From contig MEVN01000003.1 of the NCBI GenBank assembly GCA_001772985.1, positions 1-13,117 of the forward strand: a stretch of DNA of 13,117 nucleotides. Reading direction: 5' to 3'. A program made the translations under genes and the position numbers. A model generated the notes under the pieces. It searched no databases and had not been told where the DNA came from. It saw only the letters and a program-made list of their open reading frames with translations. Of this stretch, positions 11,967-13,117 are shown one piece after another; within the stretch, counting starts at the first letter, position 1, and each line of letters begins with the position of its first letter. The stretch comes from a candidate division WWE3 bacterium RIFCSPLOWO2_12_FULL_36_10. Lineage in GTDB: Bacteria; Patescibacteriota; WWE3; UBA101185; UBA10185.

Positions 11967-12932
11967 ATGAATAACAAAAAGCTAGTTTCTATTGTAATAC
12001 CCTGCGTCAACGAGGAGAAAAATATTGATAGAACCATTGTAGCCATTATTGAGACTTTCAAGACTTTGGATTATGACTACGAAATTATTCCTGTAAACGA
12101 TGGCAGTAAAGATAATACTTGGGGAGTCATAAAAGAATTAACCGAAAAGCATCCGCATATAATTGGAATTGATCAAATGACTAATTTTGGCCAAAGCGCT
12201 GCATATCAGGCAGGTTTTGATGAGGCCAAAGGGGATTACGTTTTAATTGTTTCAGCAGACTTGGAAACTCCCATCGAATACCTTAGAAAAGTACTTGAAT
12301 ATTTAGAAAACGGATATGATTTTGTAAATACAAATAGAACAGGTAGATGGGGTGAAGGTAGCGACCGTGCTGCAAAAAGCGGTATGGCGAACAGGATTAT
12401 TAAAAAGATTTCAGGAGTTGAAATGAAGGATCGAGGTTCTGGAATGAAGGGTTTTACCAGAATGTTAGCTAAAAATCTAAGATTCTATGGGGAAATGCAT
12501 AGATTTATTCCTGATTATGTTTCAGTCTATGGAGCGAAAATGGTTGAGTTTGATACCCCTTTTAACGATAGAGAGCACGGTCAGTCTTATTACAAGGGGC
12601 ATAAAAGGACTATAAAAGTACTTCTTGACCTTTTGACACTACAATTTATGCTTTATTTTGCAAAAAAGCCTTTTACTATGATGCCGGGAAGACTATTTGG
12701 TTTTACTGGATTTGTAATCACCGGACTTGGTGGTTTGATCGGGGTGTATTTAACTATTCTAAAGATTTTTGGCCAAAGCATTGGTAGTAGACCTTTATTT
12801 ATTGCTGCCGTTCTTATGATTATTGTCGGTATTCAGTCGATGATGATGGGAATGCTTGGTGAGCTTCTGCTAAGAGTGTATTTTGAATCCACGGGTCGAA
12901 AAACGTACGCTGTAAGGCGTACTACCCGCTAA
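11967..12932 (+). CDS. GT2 family polyprenyl-phosphate glycosyltransferase (ArnC/DPM1/GtrB-like)
   Basis: A 321-residue membrane-anchored family 2 glycosyltransferase. The GT-A domain covers about residues 5-225: SIVIPCVNEEKNI, the nucleotide-binding NDGSKDNTW, NFGQSAAYQAGFDEAKGDY, and a metal-binding region reading VSADLETP, so the first aspartate of the usual DAD is a serine (S96, D98). REHGQSYYKGHK matches the conserved R-x-H-G-x-S-x-Y block. Two transmembrane helices close the protein (about 245-268 and 276-298). Such enzymes load a sugar onto polyprenyl phosphate for lipid-linked glycan or surface glycosylation pathways. The sugar cannot be told. It can be read from its own -10 box or by read-through, since ATG 11958 would also overlap the tsaB stop. 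Confidence 0.9.
   Translation: MNNKKLVSIVIPCVNEEKNIDRTIVAIIETFKTLDYDYEIIPVNDGSKDNTWGVIKELTEKHPHIIGIDQMTNFGQSAAYQAGFDEAKGDYVLIVSADLETPIEYLRKVLEYLENGYDFVNTNRTGRWGEGSDRAAKSGMANRIIKKISGVEMKDRGSGMKGFTRMLAKNLRFYGEMHRFIPDYVSVYGAKMVEFDTPFNDREHGQSYYKGHKRTIKVLLDLLTLQFMLYFAKKPFTMMPGRLFGFTGFVITGLGGLIGVYLTILKIFGQSIGSRPLFIAAVLMIIVGIQSMMMGMLGELLLRVYFESTGRKTYAVRRTTR
12905..12922. repeat. GC-rich hairpin at the end of the glycosyltransferase gene
   Basis: GTACGC (12905-12910) and GCGTAC (12917-12922) form a perfect 6-bp stem with a 6-nt loop, inside the last codons of the gene. No U-tract follows on either strand, so I do not call it a terminator. Confidence 0.35.
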
Positions 12933-12949
12933 AAAACTCAAATCACTTT

Positions 12950-13117
12950 TTACTCAACAACTACCGACCCAAAATTCCCAGGATGTAAATGATCGTGGTA
13001 TTTCCAAGTCCCTATTTTTTCAAACTTAAACGAATAAGTGGTTCCTTTTTCAGAACCTTTTAATTGATCAAATCCAGGATATTCTAGGTGAGTTGGATGA
13101 ACTGCAGATGCTATCCA
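12950..13117 (-). CDS. C-terminal fragment of a cupredoxin-like protein
   Basis: The last 55 codons of a minus-strand gene that runs off the right edge; the TAA is at 12952-12950. The visible part contains SAVHPTH, YPGFDQLKGSEKGTTYSFKF, the strand KIGTWKYHDHLHPGNFGSVVVE, and then the stop. The order of glycine-bounded strands, an H-x-x-H near the left part and a W-K-Y-H-D-H-x-H-P loop before a final G-x-V-V-V strand resembles the copper-loop end of plastocyanin-type cupredoxins. The canonical type-1 copper cysteine is absent from this part; its place seems taken by tyrosine or histidine, so the metal site may be of another type. It converges on the glycosyltransferase gene, 17 nt away. Confidence 0.65.
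   Translation of the reverse strand, partial: WIASAVHPTHLEYPGFDQLKGSEKGTTYSFKFEKIGTWKYHDHLHPGNFGSVVVE

Noticed and set aside
1..13117. CRISPR array, insertion sequence, prophage or tRNA genes
   Set aside because: No regularly spaced repeats, transposase or integrase motifs, or cloverleaf-type sequences were seen by eye on either strand.

Overview
The window looks like part of a small, AT-rich bacterial genome, most likely a member of the Candidate Phyla Radiation (Patescibacteria, for example the WWE3/Katanobacteria or Microgenomates side). This is an inference. It rests on tightly overlapping genes, several shortened housekeeping proteins (a TsaB with only its N-terminal part, a MiaB without its C-terminal TRAM domain), few Shine-Dalgarno sites, and many starts that sit only 6-8 nt after a -10 box, as expected for leaderless mRNAs. 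TGA acts as a stop (end of ftsX, for instance), so the genetic code appears standard. No phage, transposon, CRISPR or tRNA gene was seen.

Layout. (1) 39-648, minus: a two-gene MntA/HepT toxin-antitoxin operon. (2) 649-737: a divergent intergenic region with mirror-image promoters and inverted repeats. (3) 738-4506, plus: an operon-like run of a stand-alone tRNA-binding (EMAP/Trbp111-type) protein, a VOC-fold protein, miaB, miaA (together the ms2i6A37 tRNA modification pair) and a PerM/AI-2E-type membrane protein. (4) 4507-5424: no protein genes. It holds RNase P RNA (rnpB, minus) and, upstream of it on the same strand, about 440 nt of hairpin-rich sequence behind the best sigma70-like promoter of the window. 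I could not match this second RNA to any family I know. (5) 5425-6471: mltG, tail to tail with a DUF151 (bifunctional nuclease-like) gene on the minus strand. (6) 6957-10223: an operon of a single-pass membrane protein, ftsE, ftsX and a coiled-coil M23 peptidase, a likely FtsEX-controlled cell-wall hydrolysis module. (7) 10293-11958: a secreted/anchored protein of unknown function, a VanZ-like protein, tsaE and a short tsaB. (8) 11967-12932: a GT2 polyprenyl-phosphate glycosyltransferase with its own -10 box. (9) 12950-13117, minus: the C-terminal end of a cupredoxin-like protein cut by the window edge.

Themes. Two tRNA position-37 pathways are represented: ms2i6A by MiaA/MiaB and t6A by TsaE/TsaB. 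RNase P and a tRNA-binding protein add to the tRNA-maturation content. The second theme is envelope growth and division: MltG, FtsEX, the M23 peptidase, VanZ and GT2.

The two most notable observations are the unidentified large structured RNA at about 4905-5350 and the M23 peptidase at 8961-10223. In the latter, the catalytic-domain motifs appear in circularly permuted order (the C-terminal HLHF block precedes the N-terminal HPALD block, and the protein ends right after the YWHL motif).
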